A stretch of DNA of 60,140 nucleotides from Butyrivibrio sp. MC2013 (GCF_000424585.1 NZ_KE384211.1:332698-392837); one strand, 5' to 3'; positions 7,918 to 16,459 are shown, counted from the first letter of the stretch. Notes: generated by a model from the letters alone, not told the origin. Program-made: numbers and translations.

Positions 7918-9340
7918 AGGTCACCATATTCCCCGGATAAGCCAGGAAAAGCTCTTTTGCTATCTTCCTGTACCAGTCATCTTCCCTCTCATCACGGCTT
8001 GTCAGATCAAAGTACATCTCAGAAAGTCCTATCATATGGGCATCCCATAGAGATGTACCTTTTGCCAGCTTCCTGATGATGTCAAAATCAATTGGCCCCG
8101 GCCAGATCTCCACAGGTCCCATAGGGGTGGCATGATCTGTCACCTTGTGAAGAGCCATCATAGGCCCGCATATATATCCTGTGCAGTCATAGGCTCTTAT
8201 GAGCTCTGATTCCTTCTCGCAGCCGGCTTTTTCAAGCAGATCAGCCAGATTCTTTTGCCAGGCCGAAAGGTACGAGGCCTGAAACATTCCGCCCATCCAA
8301 CTGATCCCTCTTTCAAAGAATAAGAGCAGGGTCTCTGTAAATACTCCCGGCAAAACAGTTCTTTGTTTTATAAGCCTTGTCAGCTTTTCTTTATCTGTTT
8401 TGTAAGTGACCTTTTCTTTTCTCCAATCACTGCCTACAAGCATATCGCCTGACAAACTGAGCATGATCTTACGGCCCTTCTCGTCAACTGAGCGAAACAT
8501 AAGATCCAATATTGTGAGTCCATCTGCCATAGGCGTTGCAGCTGCTATCTCTCTAAGCCTTTTGTCATAAATAAGTCTATATAGAAGAGATGAATCGTCA
8601 GATAGCTCTTCTAGAAGGATAGGCTCTATCACTTTCTCCATTTCCAGATAGACAAAGGAGGGGCCGCCGGGGCTTATAAGGCGCTCCATAAGCTTTTTTG
8701 CTATAAGGGTCGTCTGATCTGAGAAGCTCTGGGCACTAAATACAGCTTCATCTTCATATATTTCAGCAGCAATCTCATCAATAGCCCTTATATCTCCAAA
8801 GCGCTTACGGAGTCTATCTATCATCTCACGGGATATGGGATCAGCATGGGATGCCAGTTGTACACTGTATTTAGCCGGAAAAACAGGTATAAATTCCTTT
8901 TTATCCGCTGACGAATAAGCGCATATCCCCCTGGAATAGGTGGAATTTTCCAGCTCTACCTGGCCTGCTCCAAGAACAGGCAGGGGTGAATCAGTGATCC
9001 CAAGCTTCTCCATCACCAGAGCAAAAAGAAAGTCCCCCTGGAGAAACTGGGCACAATATAGAGAACCGTGGTGATCCGCTGTACATATCACCTTTTCTTC
9101 AAGGCTCTTTTTAAGTCCGGGGATAATATCCCGCCCCAATAAGAATTCTGCCCGGTCTGCTGCGGCATTTATAAGATCAGCAGAATCCCTAAGAGGAGTG
9201 AGTCTCCTGTTATGCATCACCTTACGGGCCTGGAGCATGGCAAAATTGTCCAGATCCATGTCTCCATAGACATAGCTGGATCTCACAGTATCATTGCGCT
9301 GCCTGCACAGCTCTGCCATACGAAGTACATAATTAGTCAT
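7904..9340 (-). CDS. Uncharacterised protein of the SpoIIE-racemase-MFS operon
   Basis: 478 residues; I do not recognise the family. It is soluble, without signal peptide or membrane helices. Visible features are a conserved-looking CTADHHGSLYCAQFLQGD segment (about residues 87-104), LPVLGAGQVELENSTYSRG, FIPVFPAKYSVQLASH, and a C-terminal CTGYICGPMMALHKVTDHA region. His-, Asp- and Cys-rich clusters suggest an enzyme, possibly metal dependent, but no known catalytic signature is evident. The start at 9340 directly follows the stop of the phosphatase gene and has AAGGTG five bases ahead. It overlaps the racemase-like gene by 14 bases. Because it sits with a racemase and a binding protein, it may act on the same amino-acid-like compound; this is inference. 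Confidence 0.7.
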   Translation of the reverse strand: MTNYVLRMAELCRQRNDTVRSSYVYGDMDLDNFAMLQARKVMHNRRLTPLRDSADLINAAADRAEFLLGRDIIPGLKKSLEEKVICTADHHGSLYCAQFLQGDFLFALVMEKLGITDSPLPVLGAGQVELENSTYSRGICAYSSADKKEFIPVFPAKYSVQLASHADPISREMIDRLRKRFGDIRAIDEIAAEIYEDEAVFSAQSFSDQTTLIAKKLMERLISPGGPSFVYLEMEKVIEPILLEELSDDSSLLYRLIYDKRLREIAAATPMADGLTILDLMFRSVDEKGRKIMLSLSGDMLVGSDWRKEKVTYKTDKEKLTRLIKQRTVLPGVFTETLLLFFERGISWMGGMFQASYLSAWQKNLADLLEKAGCEKESELIRAYDCTGYICGPMMALHKVTDHATPMGPVEIWPGPIDFDIIRKLAKGTSLWDAHMIGLSEMYFDLTSRDEREDDWYRKIAKELFLAYPGNMVTYGRE

Positions 9341-11149
9341 CTATTCACCTTCCCCCAGGTACGTGAAAGCAAGCATGGTAATATCATCAAACTGCGGAGC
9401 CTCACCTACAAAGTCGTCAATTTCCTTCTTAATAGCTGGCAGGAGCTCTTTGGGTGCAGCTCCAAGATTCCCGTTAAGAGCTTTTAAGAGCCTCTTTTCG
9501 CCAAACAGCTCCATATCCTTGTTGGTGGCCTCAGTCACGCCGTCAGTATATACAAAGAGCATATCTCCCGGATCCATATGGAAGAAAGTCTCTCTGAATG
9601 ACAAGCCTTCTATAGTAGCTACAGCCGGTGAATGCTTGGTCTTTATCAGTTCAAAAACTCCTCCGGCCTTTTTGAATGCAGGATATTCATGTCCCGCATT
9701 GACTTCACGAACATCTCCAGTCTTGAGATCTATCACCACTGCCCATACTGTTACAAATAGCTCTGCATCATTGCCCTCACAGAGCTGGTTATTCACATTA
9801 GCCAGTGCTTCTGCAGGAGCTTCGCCCATCTGGAGTCTGTTCTTGATCAGGGTCTTGGCGATGACCATAAAGAGGGATGCAGGTACACCCTTACCTGAAA
9901 CATCAGCTATCACAAGTGCCAGATGATCCGCGTCCACCAGAAATAGATCATAGAAATCTCCGCCCACTTCTTTTGCGGGATTCATTGTGGCATAAATATC
10001 AATATCTTTTCTCTCAGGAAAAGGAGGAAATATCTTGGGAAGCATATCTGCCTGTATCTTGCTGGCTATGCTAAGATCCGCATCGATCCTCTCTTTTTCA
10101 GCAGTCACCCGCTGAAGATTGATCATATGGTCTTCCAGCTCTGTGATCATACCTGCAAAGCTTCCTGCCAGACTCCCTATCTCATCAGCATCACCGGCAT
10201 TTGCTGATATCTCTCCTGCAACAGCCGGGTCTTTTTGCTCGGCATAACTGCGCACGCCTCTCTCAATCCTGATGATACGCTGGAGTATCTGACTATTAAG
10301 CAGCAGATAGAGTATGAAGGTAAATATGATCAGTACCAGAGCTGTCACCAGTCCCTGCTTTATCACATTGGAGGATATCTCGGAATTAACATATTCCACA
10401 CTAATCTCAGAACAAACAAGGCCTAGCTTTTCGCCGTTTATGATCAGTGGAACGCAGTAGGTATAGACATGGCCGTATTCATTATCAAGTGAGTCAAAGC
10501 CGTCCTGAATGATGCCGCTGTTCCATGCATCCCACATATATTTATGGATAGCCGGATCCTCATAGACAATGTCGCCCAGGATCAGTATCTCGCTGCCATC
10601 TTCTGACGTCTTTGTTCCCAGAGTAGGATCAAACATGTAGTTCATTATGTGATCCTGCTCATTTTCCGGATATATAAAATAAACATAACTCAGGTCAAAT
10701 TCTTCAACAGCATCAAAGAAGATCTTAAACCAGTATGCAAAGCGGTAATTTACATACAGCCGCCGTCCTTCCTCATCCAGGTCAACATAATCAATATTCT
10801 GCCAGATCACCTTGCCCGGATAAGTCTCCTGCATATACTCATTATATTTTTTTTCTAATTTGGGAAGTTCACTGCGAAAATCAAGGGGCACCTGAACTTT
10901 TTCAGGATGCTCCTGAAAGTACTGCTTAAGACATATAAACTCATCTTCCTCATTCTGAATAAGCCTTGTAAGATGAGTGGTCAGTTTCCTAAGATCAGCT
11001 ACGCAGTCCTCATGATATGACCTGGTCTGAGTCAAATAGGTCATTGTGGATGTTACGATTATAGTTCCCAGAGCAAAGGCGACAAAAAGACGCACAAATC
11101 TTTTAACGAGACTTTTTTTAGCGGGTAAAACAGGATTATTATCAGACAT
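9341..11149 (-). CDS. Membrane sensor with HAMP and SpoIIE-type PP2C phosphatase
   Basis: 602 residues. Membrane helix at about 16-38, extracellular sensor region at about 39-265, second helix at about 268-290, HAMP-like linker to about 345, then a short coiled coil and an RsbU/SpoIIE phosphatase domain (about 360-600). PP2C landmarks: EVGGDFYDLF, VIADVSGKGVPASLFM, VNAGHEYP, FVYTDGVTEATN and FDDITMLAF, with the metal-binding aspartates intact. Such proteins dephosphorylate anti-sigma-factor antagonists of the SpoIIAA/RsbV type; none is encoded nearby. It is the first gene of the five-gene operon, with GGGGAGAG ahead of its ATG and a terminator between it and cheV. It probably senses an external signal related to the transporters downstream. 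Confidence 0.88.
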   Translation of the reverse strand: MSDNNPVLPAKKSLVKRFVRLFVAFALGTIIVTSTMTYLTQTRSYHEDCVADLRKLTTHLTRLIQNEEDEFICLKQYFQEHPEKVQVPLDFRSELPKLEKKYNEYMQETYPGKVIWQNIDYVDLDEEGRRLYVNYRFAYWFKIFFDAVEEFDLSYVYFIYPENEQDHIMNYMFDPTLGTKTSEDGSEILILGDIVYEDPAIHKYMWDAWNSGIIQDGFDSLDNEYGHVYTYCVPLIINGEKLGLVCSEISVEYVNSEISSNVIKQGLVTALVLIIFTFILYLLLNSQILQRIIRIERGVRSYAEQKDPAVAGEISANAGDADEIGSLAGSFAGMITELEDHMINLQRVTAEKERIDADLSIASKIQADMLPKIFPPFPERKDIDIYATMNPAKEVGGDFYDLFLVDADHLALVIADVSGKGVPASLFMVIAKTLIKNRLQMGEAPAEALANVNNQLCEGNDAELFVTVWAVVIDLKTGDVREVNAGHEYPAFKKAGGVFELIKTKHSPAVATIEGLSFRETFFHMDPGDMLFVYTDGVTEATNKDMELFGEKRLLKALNGNLGAAPKELLPAIKKEIDDFVGEAPQFDDITMLAFTYLGEGE

Positions 11150-11200
11150 CTATACTCTCTCCCCGTACTAATGCTTCTATCCCGATCAACATTACTTGAT

Positions 11201-11234
11201 AAAATAAAAAGGGGCTATTTTTGTAGCCCCTTCT
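11201..11234 (-). terminator. Intrinsic terminator of cheV
   Basis: Stem AAGGGGCTA...TAGCCCCTT with a short loop, followed on the minus strand by a T-rich run. It separates cheV from the SpoIIE operon. Confidence 0.85.
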
Positions 11235-11246
11235 CATTATGTTTTA

Positions 11247-12143
11247 TCATTCCAATTCCACAAGCTCATCAATGGTGGAAACCAGATTTCCTATCTCAGG
11301 CTTTGATAGCTGTCTGTCAGCACCAAGGGATTCACCCTTTCTCCTCATCTCCTCATTGACAAGAGATGAGAAGATGATAAGCGGGATATTCTTGGTCTTA
11401 TCATCTGTCTTGATAAGCTTGGTCAGACGGTGCCCATCCATGATAGGCATCTCAACGTCGGTAATGATACACTTAACCTCGTCCAGTTTATCTTTTTCCT
11501 TGAGATCGGTAATATAGTCATAGGCAAGCTTGCCATTTTCAAAGTTCTTGACATTAGTATACCCTGCCTTACTAAGAGCATCCACGATAAGCTTGTTCAG
11601 AAGCTGTGAATCCTCTGCAAGAACAATAGGGATATCCGGTCTGGAACGCTCTCCGATATCTTTGAGCTGGTCCATATTCAGACCGGTATTGGGATTGATA
11701 TCAGATACGATCTTCTCAAAATCGAGAATGATGATCAGTCTGTCATCATACTTGATTATACCGGTAGAAATACTTTGTTCAGCTGTTGATATAGTAGCAT
11801 TAGGCTTAATGATATCGGCCCAGGATACCCTGTGGATACCAATGACCGAATCAACATGAAAAGCTATATCCAGCTTGTTAAAATTGGTTACGATGAAGAG
11901 ACCGCCGGGCTGGGATGTGCCTCGCTGCAGGCAGTTTCGAAGGTCTATAGCCGTGATCATAGTATCACGAGGCATAAAAATACCTTCAATACTGGGATGA
12001 GCATTAGGAACCGGTGTTACATCCTGATAAGTGATTATTTCCTTGATCTTAGCTACATTGATGCCATAGCAATGGTCATCGATCTTGAACTCAAGTACTT
12101 CCAGTTCGTTAGTACCATTTTCCAACAGTATTTTACTTTCCAT
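11247..12143 (-). CDS. cheV: Chemotaxis protein CheV (CheW domain plus receiver)
   Basis: 298 residues from the ATG at 12143, which has GAGG eight bases ahead; a GTG nine bases further upstream is less well placed. The N-terminal CheW domain (about residues 10-155) shows LEFKIDDHCYGINVAKIKEI and VPNAHPSIEGIFMPRDTMI. The C-terminal receiver (about 170-295) has the acidic pair AEDS, the phospho-acceptor Asp in ITDVEMP, the Ser in IIFSSLV and the Lys in LSKPE. CheV couples receptors to the CheA kinase and takes part in adaptation. No other chemotaxis gene is in the window, but a SigD-like promoter lies upstream, so it is probably in the motility regulon. Confidence 0.95.
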   Translation of the reverse strand: MESKILLENGTNELEVLEFKIDDHCYGINVAKIKEIITYQDVTPVPNAHPSIEGIFMPRDTMITAIDLRNCLQRGTSQPGGLFIVTNFNKLDIAFHVDSVIGIHRVSWADIIKPNATISTAEQSISTGIIKYDDRLIIILDFEKIVSDINPNTGLNMDQLKDIGERSRPDIPIVLAEDSQLLNKLIVDALSKAGYTNVKNFENGKLAYDYITDLKEKDKLDEVKCIITDVEMPIMDGHRLTKLIKTDDKTKNIPLIIFSSLVNEEMRRKGESLGADRQLSKPEIGNLVSTIDELVELE

Positions 12144-12183
12144 CCTTGTCACCTCATAATGAAATTAACAATGGTCACATATA

Positions 12184-12210
12184 TTATCGGAAAACAATTA
12201 ATGAACTTAA
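12184..12210 (-). promoter_or_regulatory. SigD/FliA-like promoter of cheV
   Basis: On the minus strand TTAA, 15 bases, then TCCGATAA, against the sigma-28 consensus TAAA-N15-GCCGATAT. It would start transcription about 35 bases before the cheV start codon. Reading by eye; one mismatch in the -35 and two in the -10 box. Confidence 0.6.
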
Positions 12211-12286
12211 CACTTATTTTGGAAAAATTACGATTTTTCAGTATATATAAGCTTAGATAAAGCCCTGGTCCAATATGATGTGTAGT

Positions 12287-12508
12287 TCAGGCATTTGAGC
12301 CTGTATTATCATCAGCAATGCTAACAGCATAATAAGTATTCTTATAGTTTATGATCTTGACAGCAGATGCAAATTTCTCATCACCTACATAGCATCTGTC
12401 CTTTTCAGGGTCGCATACATATCTGATACCATCTGTATCCTCCTTGTTGATCCTCTCAAGCATGGACTCTACAGTATCATCTCCCCTGCACAGATAAAAA
12501 GAAAGCAT
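12287..12508 (-). CDS. Small protein of unknown function
   Basis: 73 residues from the ATG at 12508, which has GAGGAG six bases ahead (MLSFYLCRGDD...). A longer frame starts at 12547 but has a Tyr-rich, unlikely N-terminus and no ribosome site. The product is acidic, with ESMLERINKED and an antiparallel-looking RYVCDPEKDRCYVGDE segment; it has no signal peptide or membrane helix. It lies upstream of cheV in the same orientation, 76 bases before the cheV promoter. Family not recognised. Confidence 0.6.
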   Translation of the reverse strand: MLSFYLCRGDDTVESMLERINKEDTDGIRYVCDPEKDRCYVGDEKFASAVKIINYKNTYYAVSIADDNTGSNA

Positions 12509-12550
12509 GTATATCTCCTCATTTAAATAGTAATAGTAACTGTTCATCTT

Positions 12551-12777
12551 GCGCTTCTACAGAAGTTATTTCCCTCGTTCGCAACACTACAAATGGTGTT
12601 TTGCTAAATTCTTCATCACAGCCTTCATTTAATACGCCACGCTCGAAATAACTCCGGGCTTTCAGCCCGTTCAGACAACTTTCTCACGGGCGTGTTGAAG
12701 GCTGCGATTGAAGAATAAGCAAAAGCGACCATTTGAAGTGAATGTTCACTTCAGAAAATAATCTTCTGTAGCAGCGC
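12551..12777. repeat. MITE-like palindromic element, copy A
   Basis: 227 bases with imperfect terminal inverted repeats of about 75 bases that begin GCGCTTCTACAGAAG on one side and GCGCTGCTACAGAAG on the other. The middle is a smaller palindrome, with CGGGCTTTCAGCCCG inside. A second copy with extra internal sequence lies at 22698-23081. No coding capacity; consistent with a non-autonomous transposable element, but no transposase or target duplication could be assigned. Confidence 0.8.
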
Positions 12778-12827
12778 TATTATGATCATTGTACAAGCGT
12801 GAATAGCTACAGATTATTCTCTATATG

Positions 12828-13017
12828 CCCCGACAAAACAAAAGCGACGGTCCGGCCGTCGCTTTTGTTTTGTCGGGGATCACCTTTTACGGAATCTTCG
12901 TCTGAATGAAGCATGCGCCATTCTTTCTGATTTCCGATGACCTTACAATCCGATCGTTTGTTAGGATGAAGCTTATGCCATCCTTTCATCGTCGATTGTT
13001 TTTCCCTCGTTTATTAT
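12828..13017 (-). ncRNA. Candidate small RNA with own promoter and terminator
   Basis: About 190 bases on the minus strand. It starts just after a consensus promoter and ends in a hairpin with 23-base perfect arms (12828-12850 and 12856-12878) whose descending arm is U-rich (CTTTTGTTTTGT). Inside are two small hairpins with related loops: AGGATG-loop-CATCCT at 12963-12984 and GAATG-loop-CATTC at 12904-12923; both loops end in GCTT. A 60-codon frame (12807-12989) covers the same bases and contains two W-x-x-L-H motifs, but its only nearby GAGGG is 14 bases from the ATG and the frame runs through the terminator, so RNA is preferred. No known RNA family was recognised. Confidence 0.5.
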
Positions 13018-13023
13018 GAATTC

Positions 13024-13052
13024 ATTTTATCAATTCATAATATAATTGTCAA
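13024..13052 (-). promoter_or_regulatory. Vegetative promoter of the candidate small RNA
   Basis: TTGACA, exactly 17 bases, TAAAAT on the minus strand, giving a start near 13017. The match to the housekeeping consensus is one of the best in the window, and no credible protein gene follows it. Confidence 0.7.
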
Positions 13053-13132
13053 TCACTTTTAGCCACAAAGTTAAATCGTCTGTATATTCAGAATATTCAG
13101 TACAATTAAGCTTTTGTTAATGCATTTTTATA

Positions 13133-14152
13133 TCAGAAATGATACCTGCCCTGAGTATCAGTATATCCCTTTTGAGCATCAGTTTTCTGGGAACTTAACA
13201 GTTCATCCAGATCCTCCAGCTCCTGTATGTCATCATCAAACTCATCCTCTATATTTACAGGAGTAAATACCGCAGGCTTTCTGTCTGAATAAGCAGGCGT
13301 TTTGCCAACGTCCCCGGACTGTATACGAGTCTCTTCATGGCGCTTAGGACTATCATCTCCGCCGCGGCTTGCAGGATTAAGCAGGAAGGACATATCCTTG
13401 CGGCTCTTTGCAAGAGCAGGTTTATTGTGGCTATATTCATGATCTGAATCATTGTTGCTGTCATAGATCTCGCCAAATATACCATTCTCCGAAGCTTCAC
13501 TCATGCCTGCATTCTCATCATAGATATTTCCGGCATTTTTTCTCTTCTCATACACTTCTTTGACATGGGTAATAAAAGACATGACATCAGTACCCATCTG
13601 GGTAATATGGCAGCCGCAGGCCTCAAAATCTCCCACTACGAATATCCTGACCACTTCTCCTTGCATAGTGATCCTATGGGGGTTGGGATTGTCTCTGAAG
13701 GTAACTTCTACTGTATCACCAAGTTTGTAAGCACCTCTTTGAAGTGCAACAATAGAAAATCCCCTCATGGAAATATCATAGATCAGTACTCTGTCATCAT
13801 CCTCCATACCTACATGGGCGACGCCCTCTATACCTACGGGATATCTGGCCGCGTGCCTCAGCTCGGACATATCCATGCCCTCAAGGCCTTCCATGTAATA
13901 AAAGCGATTATTCCATTTTTGAACGGGACGGATAAGAGCGCAGCGGAAATCATATCGATTATTCCAGCTGTCGGTAATACTGAATCTGAAATGCTCCATC
14001 TGATTCAAGGGCACTCCCCTGTACCTGGGCTGGGTCACAATAAGACCTTCACCCAGAGGACCGATGGCATTGCAGACAGCCTGAATGGTCACATTCATGA
14101 TCTGGATGTAGATAGTAATTTCAGTACCTGTAGAGATATCATTTAGATCCAT
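13133..14152 (-). CDS. PilZ-domain c-di-GMP-binding protein, YcgR-like
   Basis: 339 residues. Residues 1-95 form an N-terminal beta domain like YcgR. The PilZ domain follows (about 97-215) with the RxxxR motif in ELRHAARYPV and the DxSxxG motif in YDISMRGFSI, both needed for cyclic di-GMP binding. The last 120 residues are low-complexity, charged and probably disordered, ending in an acidic DEFDDDIQELEDLDELLSS stretch. YcgR-type proteins slow the flagellar motor or change its bias when c-di-GMP is high. Upstream the minus strand has GCCGGTAT at 14180-14187, close to a SigD -10 box, though the -35 is poor. Fits with cheV nearby and the GGDEF protein at 30-31 kb. Confidence 0.88.
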   Translation of the reverse strand: MDLNDISTGTEITIYIQIMNVTIQAVCNAIGPLGEGLIVTQPRYRGVPLNQMEHFRFSITDSWNNRYDFRCALIRPVQKWNNRFYYMEGLEGMDMSELRHAARYPVGIEGVAHVGMEDDDRVLIYDISMRGFSIVALQRGAYKLGDTVEVTFRDNPNPHRITMQGEVVRIFVVGDFEACGCHITQMGTDVMSFITHVKEVYEKRKNAGNIYDENAGMSEASENGIFGEIYDSNNDSDHEYSHNKPALAKSRKDMSFLLNPASRGGDDSPKRHEETRIQSGDVGKTPAYSDRKPAVFTPVNIEDEFDDDIQELEDLDELLSSQKTDAQKGYTDTQGRYHF

Positions 14153-14219
14153 AGGGCACCCCCATATTATGGATGTCTTATACCGGCAGGTTTATAATCA
14201 TATTCTATATATTATGATA

Positions 14220-14711
14220 TCACTTAAGGTCCCCGCCGTCATCATGTAAGAGGCCTGACGGGTCAGAATCAGCAGCACTGGTCGCCAGGTAGTCACATTT
14301 TTCATTAAGCGGCTCGCCTGCATGTCCCTTGACCCAATGCCATTCTATCTTATGAGGTCCTGCTGCGAGGAGCATTCTCTCCCAGAGCGCTCTGTTCTTC
14401 ACAGGGTCTCCCGAGCTGGTCTTCCAGCCTTTTTTGATCCAGTTGTAGATCCAACCCTTGGTCATGGAATCGATTATATATCTTGAGTCTGAATGCAGCT
14501 CTACTTCGCATGGATATTTCAGACACTCCAGCGAACTGATCACCGCCATCATCTCCATGCGGTTATTGGTAGTACTGTCATAGCCGGCGCTGAGCTCTTT
14601 GGTATGTGTCTTACCCATATTATCTGTATAGAGGATCACCGCGCCGTATCCTCCCGGCCCGTCAGGATTACCCCTGCAGGCACCATCCGTATATATTATC
14701 ACTCTCTTCAT
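14220..14711 (-). CDS. rnhA: Ribonuclease HI
   Basis: 163 residues from the ATG at 14711, which has AAGGA five bases ahead; an upstream in-frame ATG at 14735 lies inside the previous gene. All catalytic residues are visible: Asp in YTDGACRGNP, Glu in NNRMEMMAVISSLE, Asp in LHSDSRYII and the C-terminal Asp in NEKCDYLA, with the handle region KGWIYNWIKKGWKT. It removes RNA from RNA:DNA hybrids. It starts nine bases after the stop of the MutS-like gene and is probably co-transcribed with it. Confidence 0.95.
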   Translation of the reverse strand: MKRVIIYTDGACRGNPDGPGGYGAVILYTDNMGKTHTKELSAGYDSTTNNRMEMMAVISSLECLKYPCEVELHSDSRYIIDSMTKGWIYNWIKKGWKTSSGDPVKNRALWERMLLAAGPHKIEWHWVKGHAGEPLNEKCDYLATSAADSDPSGLLHDDGGDLK

Positions 14712-14719
14712 ATCAGTCC

Positions 14720-16459
14720 TTAGATCATCTCCCAACGGCCTTTTGTAAGGAAGCTCTCTGCCATGAGAGCTGCAGCTTTTACAATGTCATCATCGTAGCC
14801 CACCTCTCCCAGGAGCCTTATGGCATTCCTGTTGGTAGCAGGGCCCCTGCCTATCTTGTAAGTAAAGCGGATATCATCTCCTTCAAAAAGGCCTTCGAAA
14901 TGATAATTATCATATATGTCAACCAAAAGTTCTGTCAGCTCTATATCATGAGTAGCAGCAAAACACTGTATATTCCTATGTATCAGGCTCTTTAATATAA
15001 CAGAAGAAGCTGCTATTCTCTCCACCGTATTGGTACCGCGAAGTACTTCATCCACCAGGCAGAGTATACGGGGGCCATCAGTCTTTGCAGCTGACAATAT
15101 CCTGTATAAAGACTTGATCTCAGCCATATAATAGCTGTCACCACCTGTCATATCATCTCTTAGTGCCATTGATGAATATATCCTATATACAGGAGCATGA
15201 TAGCTGTCTCCTGTCACAGTATGAAGTGACTGAGCCATAAGGGCAGCTACCGCAACAGTCTTTAGGAAAGTAGACTTGCCCGAAGCATTAGAGCCTGTTA
15301 TAAGTACCCCTTTGTCAGTATCAATGGAATTCTTTACCGCGTCTCTAAGGCATGGATGATAGAGACCCTCTCCCTTAAAGGAAACGGCGATCATGTCCCT
15401 TGCATCAGCGGCATGATCAGCTGAGTGTGCAGGCAAAACGCCATTATCAAAGACCGGAATGCAATATCCCTGTTTAAGGGATTCTCTAAAATAAGATATG
15501 GATATATAGCTCTCTATCCTTCCCATGACAGTGATCATATGATCGATCCTGTCATAATTATGCCTCACATCCCGGAACATAAGACTAAACTTGATAAGAT
15601 CAGCATGAGTCACCATGCAGAAATAATTGATGAGTATGCTGATAAAGTCTCCGCCTCCTGTCAGACCTTCAAAGGTCATGAGGATAAAAGAGCCCTTCCT
15701 GAAGCCCTTCATCTTATCAAGGTCTTCTCTGATGCTCTCGCCCATTAAGGATAGTCTTTCATCCTTATAATTTACAAGCCTCTCTCCTCCGTCCAATAGC
15801 CTGAGAATATATCCAAAGGTAGAAAGGTAAGGAGCGATCTTACTCTTACCGGCAAAATAGCTGATGATCTGATAAGACAGGATGATGATAGCCAGCACAA
15901 AGAAAAGGCCAAAATTAATAAACATGCCAAACACTGACAGTATCAGCAGCACCAGGCCAATGACAGAGCCTGCTACTCCTGGGACAGCTGCTTCTTCCAG
16001 CTTGTCCAGATAGTCATATACAGAGTATTTCTTCCCGGATCCTATTCTCTTAAAAAGCAGGGACGCCCTATCCCTGAAATCAGGATCAGCGCTAAATACA
16101 GCTATCTTTTCTTCAAAATCCTCAAAATCATCAGTCTGTGAAGGACTTCTAAGAAGATGATAGAGGTACTCCTGTCCTGCACCGGAATGACAATAGCAGA
16201 CTCTTTTGTAGAGATCGTCCAATGACAGATCATTCCAGGTAATATCATCAATATAATAAGAGCCCTTATGATGCTCATGATAAGCGCCAAGGCTTTTAAA
16301 GCGTTCCTCTGAAATGGGCACAGAGGGTTCCTTGCCCCTTTGAGCCTTTAGCCTGGCAAGAAATTCCCTTTCAGCATTTATCTCGTTTCTGCGGCCGAGC
16401 ATAGCTGTAATGATAAGGAGTAGTATCACCACTCCGATTATAGTCAAATATACCTGCAT
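14720..16459 (-). CDS. Membrane-associated MutS-like ATPase
   Basis: 579 residues. An N-terminal membrane helix (about 3-20), a helical lever-like part, and two further hydrophobic helices (about 150-195, VIGLVLLILSVFGMFINFGLFFVL in part) precede a MutS domain V ATPase (about 365-575). ATPase motifs: Walker A GSNASGKSTFLK, a SSMALRDDMTGGDSYYMAE segment, Walker B RILCLVDEVLRGTN and FAATHDIEL. The mismatch-binding, connector and clamp domains of true MutS are missing. Such membrane MutS-family proteins are common in Firmicutes and Bacteroidetes, with no settled function. Co-directional with and overlapping the ribosome site of rnhA. Confidence 0.85.
   Translation of the reverse strand: MQVYLTIIGVVILLLIITAMLGRRNEINAEREFLARLKAQRGKEPSVPISEERFKSLGAYHEHHKGSYYIDDITWNDLSLDDLYKRVCYCHSGAGQEYLYHLLRSPSQTDDFEDFEEKIAVFSADPDFRDRASLLFKRIGSGKKYSVYDYLDKLEEAAVPGVAGSVIGLVLLILSVFGMFINFGLFFVLAIIILSYQIISYFAGKSKIAPYLSTFGYILRLLDGGERLVNYKDERLSLMGESIREDLDKMKGFRKGSFILMTFEGLTGGGDFISILINYFCMVTHADLIKFSLMFRDVRHNYDRIDHMITVMGRIESYISISYFRESLKQGYCIPVFDNGVLPAHSADHAADARDMIAVSFKGEGLYHPCLRDAVKNSIDTDKGVLITGSNASGKSTFLKTVAVAALMAQSLHTVTGDSYHAPVYRIYSSMALRDDMTGGDSYYMAEIKSLYRILSAAKTDGPRILCLVDEVLRGTNTVERIAASSVILKSLIHRNIQCFAATHDIELTELLVDIYDNYHFEGLFEGDDIRFTYKIGRGPATNRNAIRLLGEVGYDDDIVKAAALMAESFLTKGRWEMI

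Noticed and set aside
12807..12989. 60-codon ORF with WxxLH repeats
   Set aside because: It reads through the terminator hairpin and lacks a well-spaced ribosome site; kept only as an alternative to the small RNA.
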